Notes: generated by a model from the sequence alone, not told the origin. A DNA stretch of 64,000 nt from Nitrospiraceae bacterium (GCA_028064945.1 JAPTWQ010000010.1:1-64000), one strand, 5' to 3'; shown: positions 32,232 to 41,439, counted from the stretch's first letter. Made by a program: numbers and translations.

Positions 32232-33680
32232 CTAGCCAATGAAGCGCGAGGCGTTTTGGTACCAGTGAGCGAGAAATGGCGGAATAAAGATTCCCAGGAC
32301 AAGAACGAGGGCCAGATGGAGAAAGACCGGAAAAAGAGCCGGCGGGTGGGAAAGATTTTCTTTGACCCCTTCCCCAAGGACCATATTTCCAACCCGGAAA
32401 AAAATGACTCCGAACGCGACAGCAAGACATAAAAGAAGGATGGGGGTTGTCCAGGGAACCTGTTTCATGGCAACGGTCAGGACAATGAATTCACTGGCGA
32501 AGACTCCAAAAGGAGGCATGCCAAGAATGGCAAAGCTTCCGAGCAGAAGACCCCAGCCGAGCCTGGGCATTCTTTTGAGGAGGCCTTGGATCTGGGACAT
32601 CTGCTGGGTTCCATTGATCTGGGTTGCATGGCCCACGGAAAAAAAGATGGAGGATTTTGTCAGGCTGTGGACGGTCATATGCAAAAGTGCGGCGAATGTT
32701 GCCAGTGCTCCCCCCAATCCAAAAGCAAATGTTGCAATCCCCATGTGTTCGATGGAGGAGTATGCAAACAGTCTTTTGACATCCTTCCTTCTGAGCATGG
32801 AGAAAACAGCGACAAGCATGCTCAGAAGTCCAAATCCCATCATCATCTCACTTGCAAGATTGGTATGGAGGGCTCCGTCAACCAGGACCTTGCAACGGAC
32901 AAGAGCATACAATGCGACATTTAAAAGAAGTCCCGACAACACCGCCGATATTGGTGTCGGGCCTTCCGCATGGGCATCGGGAAGCCAGTTGTGAAGCGGA
33001 GCGAGGCCTACCTTGGTTCCATATCCCACCAGGAGAAAGACAAAAGCGATCTTCAGGACAGTGGGCTCAAGCTGGAATCGTATCTGGAAAAGATGCGTCC
33101 AGAGAAGGGCGCCTCCTCCTGGGCCCAGGATCTTTTCCGCTGCAAAATATAAAAGGATCGTCCCAAAAAGCGCTTGGGAAATTCCGACACCGCACAGGAT
33201 GAAGTATTTCCATGCGGCTTCGATACTGGCCCGGGTCCGGTAGAGGCTGACGAGGAGAACCGTTGCCAGAGTCGCTCCCTCGATTGAGACCCATAGGATC
33301 CCGAGGTTGTTGCTGAAAAGAGCCAATAGCATTGTAAAGAGAAAGATCTGGTACGCGCTGTGGTAAAGCCTCAGGATCTTGGGTGTGACCTTGCCTTTTT
33401 TTTCCTCGATTTTCATGTAGGGTCCAGAAAAGATCGCTGTTGTCAGCCCTACGAAAGCGGTCAGGGAAATCAGGAAAATATTGAAAGAATCGACATAGAA
33501 CGTTTCCCTGAAAACCAGGATGGGTCCCGATTCCAGAACTTTTTTGGCAAGCAGCAGGGAGTCGATGAATGTGAGGAGAGTCATTCCGGCATTCAGGAGA
33601 TAAGCCCAGGGCTTGTGACCCATAAGGGCCAAAAGAACAGATGCGATGAGTGGTATTGCGAGAACGGAGAAAACCAGCAT
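32232..33680 (-). CDS. hyfF: HyfF-like proton-translocating membrane subunit
   Basis: Antiporter-like (NuoN/Mrp-type) integral membrane subunit. The 482 aa hold about fourteen hydrophobic helices with the family motif GTKVGLAPLHNWLPDAHAEGPTPISAVLSG, whose Lys and His residues belong to the proton channel. KRLFAYSSIEHMGIATFAFGLGG is the second conserved block. The ATG overlaps the stop of hyfE by one base (TAATG), so translation is probably coupled. Hydrogenase-4 component F is the closest recognised relative. Confidence 0.88.
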   Translation of the reverse strand: MLVFSVLAIPLIASVLLALMGHKPWAYLLNAGMTLLTFIDSLLLAKKVLESGPILVFRETFYVDSFNIFLISLTAFVGLTTAIFSGPYMKIEEKKGKVTPKILRLYHSAYQIFLFTMLLALFSNNLGILWVSIEGATLATVLLVSLYRTRASIEAAWKYFILCGVGISQALFGTILLYFAAEKILGPGGGALLWTHLFQIRFQLEPTVLKIAFVFLLVGYGTKVGLAPLHNWLPDAHAEGPTPISAVLSGLLLNVALYALVRCKVLVDGALHTNLASEMMMGFGLLSMLVAVFSMLRRKDVKRLFAYSSIEHMGIATFAFGLGGALATFAALLHMTVHSLTKSSIFFSVGHATQINGTQQMSQIQGLLKRMPRLGWGLLLGSFAILGMPPFGVFASEFIVLTVAMKQVPWTTPILLLCLAVAFGVIFFRVGNMVLGEGVKENLSHPPALFPVFLHLALVLVLGIFIPPFLAHWYQNASRFIG

Positions 33681-34360
33681 TAGCCCTCCTCTTCCCTGAG
33701 CTTTTCAAAATATTTGAGATCAAGACTTTCGAATGTCTCGCGTATCTGGAAAAAGAAGATGCCAAAAATAATCGCGCCGATCAGAACGTCAAGAGCAATC
33801 GCCAGTTCAACCACCATGGGCATGCCATAGGTGGCATTGGTGGCGGAAAAAAGAAGTCCATTTTCCATGGAGAGAAAGCCGATGATCTGGGTCATGGCTT
33901 TTTTCCGGGTGATCATCACCAGAAAGGACAATAGAACGCAGGCAAGGCCAACCCCGATGAGACTTCGGGTGACGGTGCTTGCCGCTTGCAGGATAGGTTC
34001 CGCCAGGGAAAAGGAAAAAACCACCACTCCGATGCCGATGATCATGGTCACGGGGACATTGACCAGTGTTTCGATATCTCCACCAATATTCAGTCGTCTA
34101 GAAAGGTCCCGGAGGATCCATGGAAGCAGGATGACCTTCAGTGCCAAAGTAAACAAGGCGGAATAGTAGAGATTGGATTCTCCGGATAAAAACGCCACCA
34201 GAAAAATGCTCATGGAAAGAAAAAATCCCTGGAAGGCAAAAAGGCGGATCAGGGAAAGGGTTCTCCTCGATGCAAGCATTGCAAAGGCGACAAGAAGAAT
34301 GAAGGCTCCGAGAAGATTGACCATTTCAATCCCGAAGGGAGATTCATGGGCAAGTGACAT
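33680..34360 (-). CDS. hyfE: HyfE-like membrane subunit
   Basis: Hydrophobic protein of 226 aa with about seven membrane helices, resembling hydrogenase-4 component E. The N-terminal half has LASRRTLSLIRLFAFQGFFLS. The C-terminal half has QIIGFLSMENGLLFSATNATYGMP, which recalls a NuoK-like helix pair (the conserved Glu in SMEN). It abuts hyfC upstream with no gap and overlaps hyfF downstream by one base. Confidence 0.86.
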   Translation of the reverse strand: MSLAHESPFGIEMVNLLGAFILLVAFAMLASRRTLSLIRLFAFQGFFLSMSIFLVAFLSGESNLYYSALFTLALKVILLPWILRDLSRRLNIGGDIETLVNVPVTMIIGIGVVVFSFSLAEPILQAASTVTRSLIGVGLACVLLSFLVMITRKKAMTQIIGFLSMENGLLFSATNATYGMPMVVELAIALDVLIGAIIFGIFFFQIRETFESLDLKYFEKLREEEG

Positions 34361-35347
34361 TCATACCTCCAGGATGAAGTGGGATAAAAACGCGATCACG
34401 GCCAAAAGGTAGGCTGCGGCCAGAAATTCTGGCGCCCGGAAAAGCCGGAGTTTGGCAAGCGTTGACTCCAGAATGGCCAACAATGGAGCCAGAATGGAAA
34501 GCTTGAGAATAAGATAGGCGAATCCTGCCAATAAACCCTGGAAGGATGCTCCATGGGAGATACCCCATGGAAGAAAGAATGAAATGATGATCGAAAAGTA
34601 GACCAGAAGCTTGATGGAACTTCCCCATTCCATCAATGCGAGATGTCGCCCGGAATATTCCAGGAGCATTGCCTCATGGATCATGGTGAGTTCGAGGTGT
34701 GTGGAGGGATTGTCGATGGGAAGTCTTGAGTTTTCAGCCAGAATGATGAGGAAAAAGGATGTCGTGGCAAAAACGAGGCTGGGATAAAGGGTAAAATGTC
34801 GGCTTCCAAGTGTTTCAGCAATGGTGGAAAGGGAGGTGGACCTTGAAATCAGCGATGCCGTGAACAGGATCATCATTGTGGCCGGTTCGGCCAGAAAAGC
34901 GATCATCATCTCCCGTCTGGCTCCCAGGTCGCCAAAGGGTGTTCCGATATCCATGGCGGACAGGGCCATGAAAATGCGCGCCAGGGAAAACACCCCAACG
35001 AGAGCGATGGCGTCAGCTGCCGGTCCAAAAGGAAGATCGGTCGTCACAGCCGGAACAAGTGCCGCTGCCAGTCCCATGGAGCCAAAAACAATGTAGGGAG
35101 TCATCCGGAAAAGAGGAGAAGCACCGGTAGCGACGACCGCTTCTTTTCCCAGAAATTTGAAAAGGTCCCGGTATGGTTGAAGAATTCCGGCGGATTTTCG
35201 ATTTTGCAGCCAGGAGCGCCACATATTGATCCAGCCGAGGAATATGGGGGCAAAAAAGATCACAAAGGCTGTCTGGAACAGCTCATCAATGCTTTTGAAA
35301 AGAAGATCCGTGATCCACTGGTGTGGATCGGGGTTGATGGGTGTCAT
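34361..35347 (-). CDS. hyfC: HyfC-like membrane subunit (NuoH/HycD family)
   Basis: Membrane subunit that connects the peripheral arm with the antiporter-like chain. The 328 aa include about eight helices. Conserved blocks are PYRDLFKFLGKEAV, VFSLARIFMALSAMDIGTPFGDLGARREM and AENSRLPIDNPSTHLELTMIHEAM, the typical NuoH/HycD E-rich loop. The ATG overlaps the hyfB stop (ATGA). Confidence 0.9.
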   Translation of the reverse strand: MTPINPDPHQWITDLLFKSIDELFQTAFVIFFAPIFLGWINMWRSWLQNRKSAGILQPYRDLFKFLGKEAVVATGASPLFRMTPYIVFGSMGLAAALVPAVTTDLPFGPAADAIALVGVFSLARIFMALSAMDIGTPFGDLGARREMMIAFLAEPATMMILFTASLISRSTSLSTIAETLGSRHFTLYPSLVFATTSFFLIILAENSRLPIDNPSTHLELTMIHEAMLLEYSGRHLALMEWGSSIKLLVYFSIIISFFLPWGISHGASFQGLLAGFAYLILKLSILAPLLAILESTLAKLRLFRAPEFLAAAYLLAVIAFLSHFILEV

Positions 35348-37383
35348 GGTGATTTGACCAGAAAGAGAAGAAACAGGAGTGTCAAAAAACTATAGGTAAG
35401 GTAGACGGAAATTTTTCCTGTCTGGAGTTTTCCGAAAAGGGCGGATAATTTTTCCACCAGTTTCTGGATTGGCCGATAGAATAAAAACCAGCTTTGGTCA
35501 TCAATTTCCACAAAAAAAATGGGTTTCTCATCGGTTGGCAGGGGAAGATGTCTTGTCATCCTGTAAGCCGGAGAAAAAAAATGCCGGATGGGTTGTGAGA
35601 ACGAGTCGGCCGTATCTTGCATCCGGGAGGTTCGCACGGGGTATCCACAGTTCCAGGAGGATGTTTTGCGCGTTTTTTTGTTAAACAGGAATCGGATTGC
35701 AAAAAACGTCAACATTGTTGCGCTGACAATCACGACAAGAAAGATAAACGGACTATAACTGGCCCGTTTTGCGGATTCGGGAACAAGCCAGAGCCATCCG
35801 GCTCCGTTTGCGTCTTTACCCAGACCTTCACCTGTCAGGGAGACGGATATGGTTTCAAGGTGGCTGACGACGAACGTCGGGAGACAGCCCAGTGCCAGAC
35901 ATCCCGCAGCAAGCCAAAGCATCCCGAGCCGTTCAAAAACCGTTGCTTCATGACGTTCGGGTAGCGGTTGAGTTCTGGGAACTCCCAAAAATCCAATACC
36001 GTAGACTTTGACAAAACACATCGCTGTCAAGGCGCTGACCAGGGCGAGTCCGGCCGCCGAGAGGGCGACAAGACTGCGAATGCCGCCGGTATCGAGAAGA
36101 GGGACCGAGAGGGCGGTCTGGAAGGTGAGCCACTCCGATACGAAACCATTGAGCGGGGGGATTGCCGAGATGGAGAGGATCGCGACCAGGTAAAGAGCTG
36201 CTGTCTGGGGCATTGAGCGGATAAGCCCCCCCATCCTGTTCAGATTTTTTTCACCGGATGAGTGGAGGATGGAGCCGGCACCCAGAAAGAGGATCCCCTT
36301 GAAGACCGCGTGATTGAGGCTATGGTAAAGTGCTGCGATCAGACCGAGTGCTCCCGGAATGGGGTGACCTGTTCCAAAAAAAATGACCGAAAGTCCCAGC
36401 CCCATGACAATGATTCCGATATTGTCGATCGACGAATAGGCCAGAAGACGTTTCAGATCATTTTGGGTGAGGGCAAACAGAATTCCGAAAAGGGCGGTGA
36501 ACAACCCAATCGCAAGAACGACCGCTCCCCATTTCCAGGACAGATTCTGGACGCCGATCAGGTTGAACCAGACCCGGATCATTCCATAGATGGCGACTTT
36601 GAGCATCACGCCACTGAGGAGTGCCGATATGGGTGACGGAGCGACGGGGTGGGCTTCGGGAAGCCAGATGTGAAGGGGAAAAATTCCCGCTTTGGCCCCA
36701 AATCCAAAAAAAGCCAGAAAAAAGGCCATGGCCATAAGAAAAGAAGAATGGTGCCCTTTTGCCATGGTATCGAAAGCATATCCGGAAAAGTCCGACAGAC
36801 TTCCTCCCGAGGAGAGAATCCCAAAGGACAGGAAAAGGGCGAGTGTACCGATATGGGCAAGGAGCAAATAGAGGAATCCCGCCTGCCGGACCACATCCTT
36901 TTCGTGGTCGGTCACAACCAGAAAGTATGATGTCATGGCCATCGATTCCCATGAAAGAAGAAAAAGGTATGAATCGGCCGAAAGAAGAACGAGTGTCATG
37001 GATATCAAGAAAAGATTATACTGGAAAGACAAAAAACCCAGATCGGACCTATGGTGATCTTCTTTAAAATACCCTGCCGCAAAGACAGAAATGCCGAAGG
37101 AGACGAACCCTATGAGCAGAATGAACAAAGAAGAAAGGGCATCCTGATGAAGGTGAAAGGGAAGACCTGGAAGGCCGAAAGGGATGATTTTGGTCTGGGG
37201 AGATCCATTTAAGCCAGTAAAGCCGGATATCGCCAGCAGAAGGCTTCCAGTCGCACTCGGAAGAAACATCTGATAGAGGGATACGCTGGGGACTTGTGAG
37301 AGAAGGAGCGACAGGATGGCCAAAACAAACCAGAACACAACGGCCGAAAGAGATAGGTCTAACGGAGTGAAGGAAAAAATCAT
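35344..37383 (-). CDS. hyfB: HyfB-like antiporter subunit (NuoL family)
   Basis: First gene of the operon. The 679-residue membrane protein has about sixteen hydrophobic helices. It carries the proton-channel motif GAKAGIFPLHIWLPEAHPVAPSPISALLSG and DLKRLLAYSSIDNIGIIVMGLGLS. The C-terminus (after about 530) holds a cytosolic loop and final helices, as in hydrogenase-4 component B. An 11-bp element at 37424-37434 lies 41 bases upstream of the ATG and may be a regulator site. hyfA, hyfD, hyfH and hyfJ equivalents are absent from the window. Confidence 0.9.
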   Translation of the reverse strand: MIFSFTPLDLSLSAVVFWFVLAILSLLLSQVPSVSLYQMFLPSATGSLLLAISGFTGLNGSPQTKIIPFGLPGLPFHLHQDALSSLFILLIGFVSFGISVFAAGYFKEDHHRSDLGFLSFQYNLFLISMTLVLLSADSYLFLLSWESMAMTSYFLVVTDHEKDVVRQAGFLYLLLAHIGTLALFLSFGILSSGGSLSDFSGYAFDTMAKGHHSSFLMAMAFFLAFFGFGAKAGIFPLHIWLPEAHPVAPSPISALLSGVMLKVAIYGMIRVWFNLIGVQNLSWKWGAVVLAIGLFTALFGILFALTQNDLKRLLAYSSIDNIGIIVMGLGLSVIFFGTGHPIPGALGLIAALYHSLNHAVFKGILFLGAGSILHSSGEKNLNRMGGLIRSMPQTAALYLVAILSISAIPPLNGFVSEWLTFQTALSVPLLDTGGIRSLVALSAAGLALVSALTAMCFVKVYGIGFLGVPRTQPLPERHEATVFERLGMLWLAAGCLALGCLPTFVVSHLETISVSLTGEGLGKDANGAGWLWLVPESAKRASYSPFIFLVVIVSATMLTFFAIRFLFNKKTRKTSSWNCGYPVRTSRMQDTADSFSQPIRHFFSPAYRMTRHLPLPTDEKPIFFVEIDDQSWFLFYRPIQKLVEKLSALFGKLQTGKISVYLTYSFLTLLFLLFLVKSP

Positions 37384-37706
37384 TCGATTCGTCCCGTGAC
37401 AGCTGTCCTGTCTATTTGTGATAAGTGTTCATTAAAACGAAATCCTGACTTGAGCCGTCCCCAGTCTGCTTTTTGGGTCCCGAAAGTATCTAAGTCAAAA
37501 GCACCTTTACAAGTATCTCCCTATTTCCAGTTTAATTCAACGTTAATTATTCTGAACAGGTTTGTCGGAAAACCTGTATCTTTATTCATGGATGAACTCT
37601 CCGATGGATTTTGTTAGTCTGAACACCAAAAGGGTTTTGTCTCTGTCCAGGGTCCGGTCGTTAAAGGTGCTTTTGTTGTCCATAGGATGTTTTGGAGGGG
37701 ATTCGC
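37384..37706. other. Intergenic region between divergent hyfB and thioredoxin-like genes
   Basis: About 320 bases with no convincing coding region. It holds the candidate operator described at 37424 and an AT-rich part near 37530-37560 (TTAATTCAACGTTAATTATTC), which may be promoters for both directions. Confidence 0.5.
37424..37434. promoter_or_regulatory. Candidate operator AGTGTTCATTA upstream of the hyf-like operon
   Basis: AGTGTTCATTA occurs here and, identically, at 42123-42133, where it forms half of a perfect palindrome. On this copy the second half is degenerate (about 6 of 11 positions). On the minus strand TTTAAT (37436-37431) could be a -10 element at the same relative position as TATAAT in the other copy; the -35 is weak. 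Confidence 0.45.
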
Positions 37707-38733
37707 ATGGTTCTGGAAAAAGCCAGGAGTATTTCGTTTGTCCTGTTCCTCCTTTTTGCGGGAGTCATGGGTGTTACCCCTTCATTGGCCTCTGATCTTC
37801 CCTCCTTTTCCGGTGCGACCGGATGGATCAACAGTCCTCCTCTCACCGATGGCTCCCTTCGGGGGAAGGTGGTCCTGATCGATTTTTGGGAGTATACCTG
37901 CGTCAACTGTGTCCGGACATTTCCCGTCCTCAAACGCTGGTACCGCACCTACGGACCCAAAGGGCTTGTTCTGATCGGTATCCATACACCTGAGTTTTCT
38001 TTTGCCAGGAAAGAAAACCATGTCGCTTACGCTGTGAAGAAGTATCATCTGGAATACCCGGTGGCGATCGACAGTGACAGAAGACTCTGGGACCGATTTC
38101 ACAACCATTACTGGCCGGCCCAATATCTGTTTGACCGGAATGGAAAACTGATCTTTCACACGATTGGTGAAGGAGATGACGAACGGATGGAAGCCGCTAT
38201 CCGGGGGGCGATCGGGGTGGGGGCAAAAGCTCTTGAATCTTCTGCTGCTCCGGATTTTCCGGAATCGATGACCCCCGAACTTTATGCCGGGACAGAGCGT
38301 CAGTCATTGTCTCCCCCCCCCCGGATTCGTTTCCGGGGAACCGTTTGTCTACCCGAAGGGGCCCGTTGTTTCTGACAACATCAATCTCTCCGGGAGCTGG
38401 ATTTCAACCGCCGAATTTGTCCGTCCCGTTTTTTCCGGTGGACATCCTGAATTGACGCTTCCTTACCATGCTGCTGGCGTGAGGTGTGTCCTTCGCCATG
38501 AAAAAGGGGCAAAGCCTGTCAGGATCCTGGTTTTCCAGGACGGAAAACCTGTCTCCAGAAAAGTTTCGGGTGAAGATATCCGGTATGATCGAAAAGGCGA
38601 ATCGTATCTTCTGCTTCGAGCTCCAAGAATGTACACGCTGATTTCCCATCAGAGCTTTGGTGGTCATACCCTGACGCTGGTACCGGCAGGTCCGGCCGTG
38701 AGGATTTATTCTTTCACCTTTGATCCCACCTGA
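37707..38733 (+). pseudogene. Secreted thioredoxin-like protein (TlpA/DipZ C-terminal type), frameshifted
   Basis: An N-terminal signal peptide (about 1-27, ending SLASD) precedes a thioredoxin fold with the active-site-like region FWEYTCVNCVRTFPVLKRWY. IGIHTPEFSFARK follows, as in the DipZ/CcdA-associated redoxin group. The frame breaks at a run of ten C (38313-38322). The upstream frame then ends at 38375, after 222 codons. The adjacent frame continues to 38733 with the expected C-terminal carbohydrate-binding-like domain (LSGSWISTAEFV...; YSFTFDPT end). A C9 run would restore about 341 aa. This could be a phase-variable gene, a real mutation or a sequencing error. ATG at 37707 has GGAGGGG six bases upstream. 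Confidence 0.8.
38313..38322 (+). repeat. Homopolymer of ten C causing a frameshift
   Basis: A run of ten consecutive C interrupts the thioredoxin-like gene. Loss of one C would join both halves. Such tracts are slippage-prone, in replication and in sequencing. Confidence 0.85.
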
Positions 38734-38744
38734 AAGGGAAAAAC

Positions 38745-39620
38745 ATGAACGAAAAAGGGTATCGCTTGCTGAAGGTCGATGTTCCTTCCGGGGAGGCCCA
38801 GAATGTAGCAGACTGGCTGGTCAAGAAAACCAAGCTCCCTGTCCTGGAGCAGGAAGTTTCCGGGATTGTCAGGCTCACGGCATCTCTCGAACGTCTTGAT
38901 AGTCTTGAATCCCTTCTGGTAAGGGAGTCGGTCAAATCCATGGGCGCCATAGAGGCCACCGATGAGTTTCTTCCCGGAGAGGACTGGGAAACCCTGTGGA
39001 AAAGTCAGGGATTCCAGAGATTTCTGGTGAATCACTGGCTTTCAATCATTCCCGAATGGGATACCGATCCCAAGCCTGCAACGCCCTTTATACGGATTCA
39101 TCCGCATCTGGCTTTCGGAACCGGACTTCACGAGACGACGGGGAAGTGCCTGTCGCTTCTGGTCGACTATTATCCAAGGGTTCCTGTCGAAGGGGGAAAA
39201 ATTCTGGATTTCGGGTCGGGTACCGGGATTCTGGGCATTGCGGCACTTGTATTGGGTCACGGAGACTTTCTTGTCGCTGTGGACAATGATCCCCTTGCGG
39301 TTGAGGCGACTTTGGAAAATCTGGAGCTGAACGGTCTCAAGCAATTTTCGAAAACGGGGCTTTCTCCTGAAACCCCGGGGGATGGTTCCCCGTTTGGAAA
39401 CGACGGGAAGTTTCGGCTGATCATCGCAAATGTGACGGGAGGAGTTCTCGTAAACTGGATTCCGTATTTGTGGGAGCTTCTTGAACCGGGAGGGGCGATG
39501 GTCCTGTCAGGGATTGCAACGCGAGAGAGGAAAAAGGTGGAAGAGATCCTTCCGGCTCCAAGATCCTTTCACAAGGCAAAAAAATTTCACACATTCTGGC
39601 TCAGAAAGGCGGACTTTTGA
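38745..39620 (+). CDS. prmA: Ribosomal protein L11 methyltransferase
   Basis: SAM-dependent methyltransferase that modifies ribosomal protein L11. The N-terminal domain binds L11. The catalytic part has the family hallmark HPHLAFGTGLHETT, motif I LDFGSGTGILGIAALVLG and VDNDPLAVEATLENLELNG. Motif IV reads IIANVTGGVL where most members have NILA-type residues. Length of 291 aa is normal. The stop overlaps the TTG of pyrF. Confidence 0.9.
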   Translation: MNEKGYRLLKVDVPSGEAQNVADWLVKKTKLPVLEQEVSGIVRLTASLERLDSLESLLVRESVKSMGAIEATDEFLPGEDWETLWKSQGFQRFLVNHWLSIIPEWDTDPKPATPFIRIHPHLAFGTGLHETTGKCLSLLVDYYPRVPVEGGKILDFGSGTGILGIAALVLGHGDFLVAVDNDPLAVEATLENLELNGLKQFSKTGLSPETPGDGSPFGNDGKFRLIIANVTGGVLVNWIPYLWELLEPGGAMVLSGIATRERKKVEEILPAPRSFHKAKKFHTFWLRKADF

Positions 39621-40381
39621 GTCAAGATCATCCGAAGTTTTCCTCTTCCCCGATTGTGGAGACGTTGAGGAGCTCTCTTAAAAACAGGATCTGTCTCGCT
39701 CTTGATGAACCGGATGTTGTCCGGGCCCGATCCCTTCTTCTGGCGATCGGAGATATGGTCGGAATGATCAAGGTGGGTCCGGTCCTTTTCATGCGGTCGG
39801 GAATGCGTTTTCTGGAGGAGATTTCCGACCGGGGAATTCCTCTTTTCCTTGATCTGAAATGGCATGATATTCCCAACACGGTTTTTGGTGCGATCTCCGG
39901 TCTATCCCTGCCGACACTCAGGCTGTTGACGGTCCACGCTCAAGGCGGGGAAGCAATGATTCGCGCGGCTAGGGAAGCTTCCGACAGTCTTCCTGGAGTC
40001 TCGCCGCTGGTTTTGGCTGTGACACTGTTGACCCATCTGGATGACCGTGAGCTTGGCCGGCTCGGAGTCTCCGACCGCGGGGCGGGAGTACTCGGACTTG
40101 GGAGTTTGGCCCTGGAGTCCGGTGCGCATGGGCTGGTGATGGCTCCGGGTGATCTTTCATCCGCAAGAAACCGTTTTGGTGGGGTGCCCTATCTTGTGAC
40201 TCCCGGAATCCGTTGGGAGGAAGGGTCTGTTTCCGGCGGGGGCAGAAAGGATGACCAAGTCTTGGCGGGAAGTCCCAAAGAGGCACTTCTGGGTGGATCG
40301 GACCTTCTGGTGATCGGGCGTCCCTTTTTGAAAAGCCAGGACCCCAAAAGATTACTCGAAGATCTTCTTTCCTCCGTCTGA
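39617..40381 (+). CDS. pyrF: Orotidine-5'-phosphate decarboxylase
   Basis: Last step of UMP synthesis. The N-terminus CLALDEPDVVRARSLLLAIGDMVGMIKVGP carries the first Asp and a Lys. The catalytic tetrad is in FLDLKWHDIPNTV (DxKxxD). The C-terminal phosphate loop is LLVIGRPFLKSQDP. Length of 254 aa matches group I enzymes. TTG at 39617 overlaps the prmA stop, with an AAAGG upstream. Followed by a strong terminator hairpin. Confidence 0.93.
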   Translation: MSQDHPKFSSSPIVETLRSSLKNRICLALDEPDVVRARSLLLAIGDMVGMIKVGPVLFMRSGMRFLEEISDRGIPLFLDLKWHDIPNTVFGAISGLSLPTLRLLTVHAQGGEAMIRAAREASDSLPGVSPLVLAVTLLTHLDDRELGRLGVSDRGAGVLGLGSLALESGAHGLVMAPGDLSSARNRFGGVPYLVTPGIRWEEGSVSGGGRKDDQVLAGSPKEALLGGSDLLVIGRPFLKSQDPKRLLEDLLSSV

Positions 40382-40405
40382 ACTAGCGTTTTCGCTTCTG
40401 CCTGT

Positions 40406-40445
40406 TGAGAAAAGCTCCGCCGTTTATCCCGCAGAGCTTTTCTCA
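40406..40445. terminator. Predicted bidirectional terminator hairpin
   Basis: A perfect 12-base-pair inverted repeat, TGAGAAAAGCTC (40406-40417) with GAGCTTTTCTCA (40434-40445), has a 16-base loop. It lies between the convergent pyrF and the epsilon-like gene, so it can serve both. There is no long U tract, and the stem itself is A/T-rich on its outer side. Confidence 0.6.
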
Positions 40446-40476
40446 CAAGAATCATGGGAGGATGGGTATGGCAGAG

Positions 40477-41061
40477 TTAAAACCGGCGGGAGTCCCTTTT
40501 CATTTTCTGGATATTTTCACCAATTTTCAGAATTTTTTCTGAAGTCAGATCACGAATCGTGAGATTCGCTTCTTCGTCCCCGGCAAAATTGCAAAGGGCA
40601 ATGGTATAGCAGCCTGTCCCGCCACGAATGATTTTCAAGGCCAGATTGGAATAGTGGCAATGGACCCCGACGAACAGGCAAACGTCAATTTTGTTATGCC
40701 AGATCGTCAGGTTGGGGTGATTCGGATTGATTTCAGCTTCTGGATCAATCTTTGGGTATTTTGGGCGATAGTCCGGCATTGGTATGATGTTGATCCCACA
40801 TGTTTCAGCAACATGTGCCACGGCATTGGCCATTTCAATGGCTTGAGCATTCCATCCCCAGAGCACAAGCGGACCCGGAAAGATGGTGGGAACTTTTGCA
40901 TGGGCCAGTTGTCTGGCGGCCTCTTCAATAGCCTGATCCTCAAAAACCCTCAGCCCCAAAATGGATCCTTGCCCTTCGACTGGCAACGTTACGCCCATCA
41001 TGGCCGCAGCTGGTGGAAGAAATCCTTCTGGTCCCCTTGAAACCTGGTATGGCTTCATCAA
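40477..41061 (-). CDS. Epsilon-type 2-oxoacid:ferredoxin oxidoreductase subunit-like protein, paralogue 1
   Basis: The 194-residue protein resembles the CO-dehydrogenase beta / acetyl-CoA synthase epsilon family, also represented by the fifth (E) subunits of some 2-oxoacid:ferredoxin oxidoreductases in reductive TCA bacteria. The assignment is by recollection of motifs and is only moderately sure. The core is shared with the paralogue at 41484: DYRPKYPKI, INPNHPN, TIWHN, IDVCLFVGVHCHYSN and LKIIRGGT. Cys and His residues in VGVHCHYSN and the following CYTIALC may bind metal. AGGAGG lies upstream of the ATG. Catalytic subunits are not in the window. Confidence 0.6.
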   Translation of the reverse strand: MMKPYQVSRGPEGFLPPAAAMMGVTLPVEGQGSILGLRVFEDQAIEEAARQLAHAKVPTIFPGPLVLWGWNAQAIEMANAVAHVAETCGINIIPMPDYRPKYPKIDPEAEINPNHPNLTIWHNKIDVCLFVGVHCHYSNLALKIIRGGTGCYTIALCNFAGDEEANLTIRDLTSEKILKIGENIQKMKRDSRRF

Positions 41062-41097
41062 TCCTCCTGTTCATTATTGGGTTACATGTTTTGTGAA

Positions 41098-41439
41098 TCA
41101 ATCTCCTTCAGCAATGTCAATCCACTCCAATCCGGCAATCACAACACCCAATACGTAAATGTCCGGATCCGAGAGGCTCCAGAGCGGGTTCTTTTCGAGC
41201 GAGAGACCTCTTTTTCCATGAATGATCCTGTCAAAAGTCATCCTGTTTTGGGTGGAGAGGAGAACCCATTGCCCGACTTCTGTGGACTTTGAGGGATCGA
41301 TCCAAACAAAATAGTCACTTGAGATCGCGGACTGCTTCTCGGTGGGAAATTGCGGGTTTCCCCCTTCATCCGTCCAGACCGAAAAAGTGGAAGCTCTGGT
41401 TTCGGGAGAAACGGACTGCTGACGTTTTTCAGAATTCAT
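41098..41439 (-). CDS. Hypothetical protein, 113 aa, between the epsilon-like paralogues
   Basis: Function not recognised. The C-terminal half (DYFVWIDPSKSTEVGQWVLLS ... DPDIYVLGVVIAGLEWI) weakly recalls the beta-rich part of S24/LexA-type peptidase domains. The usual catalytic Ser-Lys dyad is not convincing. GAGGAG lies before the ATG, supporting translation. It is the middle gene of a three-gene operon, 36 bases upstream of paralogue 1. Confidence 0.65.
   Translation of the reverse strand: MNSEKRQQSVSPETRASTFSVWTDEGGNPQFPTEKQSAISSDYFVWIDPSKSTEVGQWVLLSTQNRMTFDRIIHGKRGLSLEKNPLWSLSDPDIYVLGVVIAGLEWIDIAEGD

Noticed and set aside
30176..37383. Genuine hydrogenase-4 or formate hydrogenlyase
   Set aside because: Both nickel-binding motifs are absent from the large-subunit-like protein, and no formate dehydrogenase gene is nearby.
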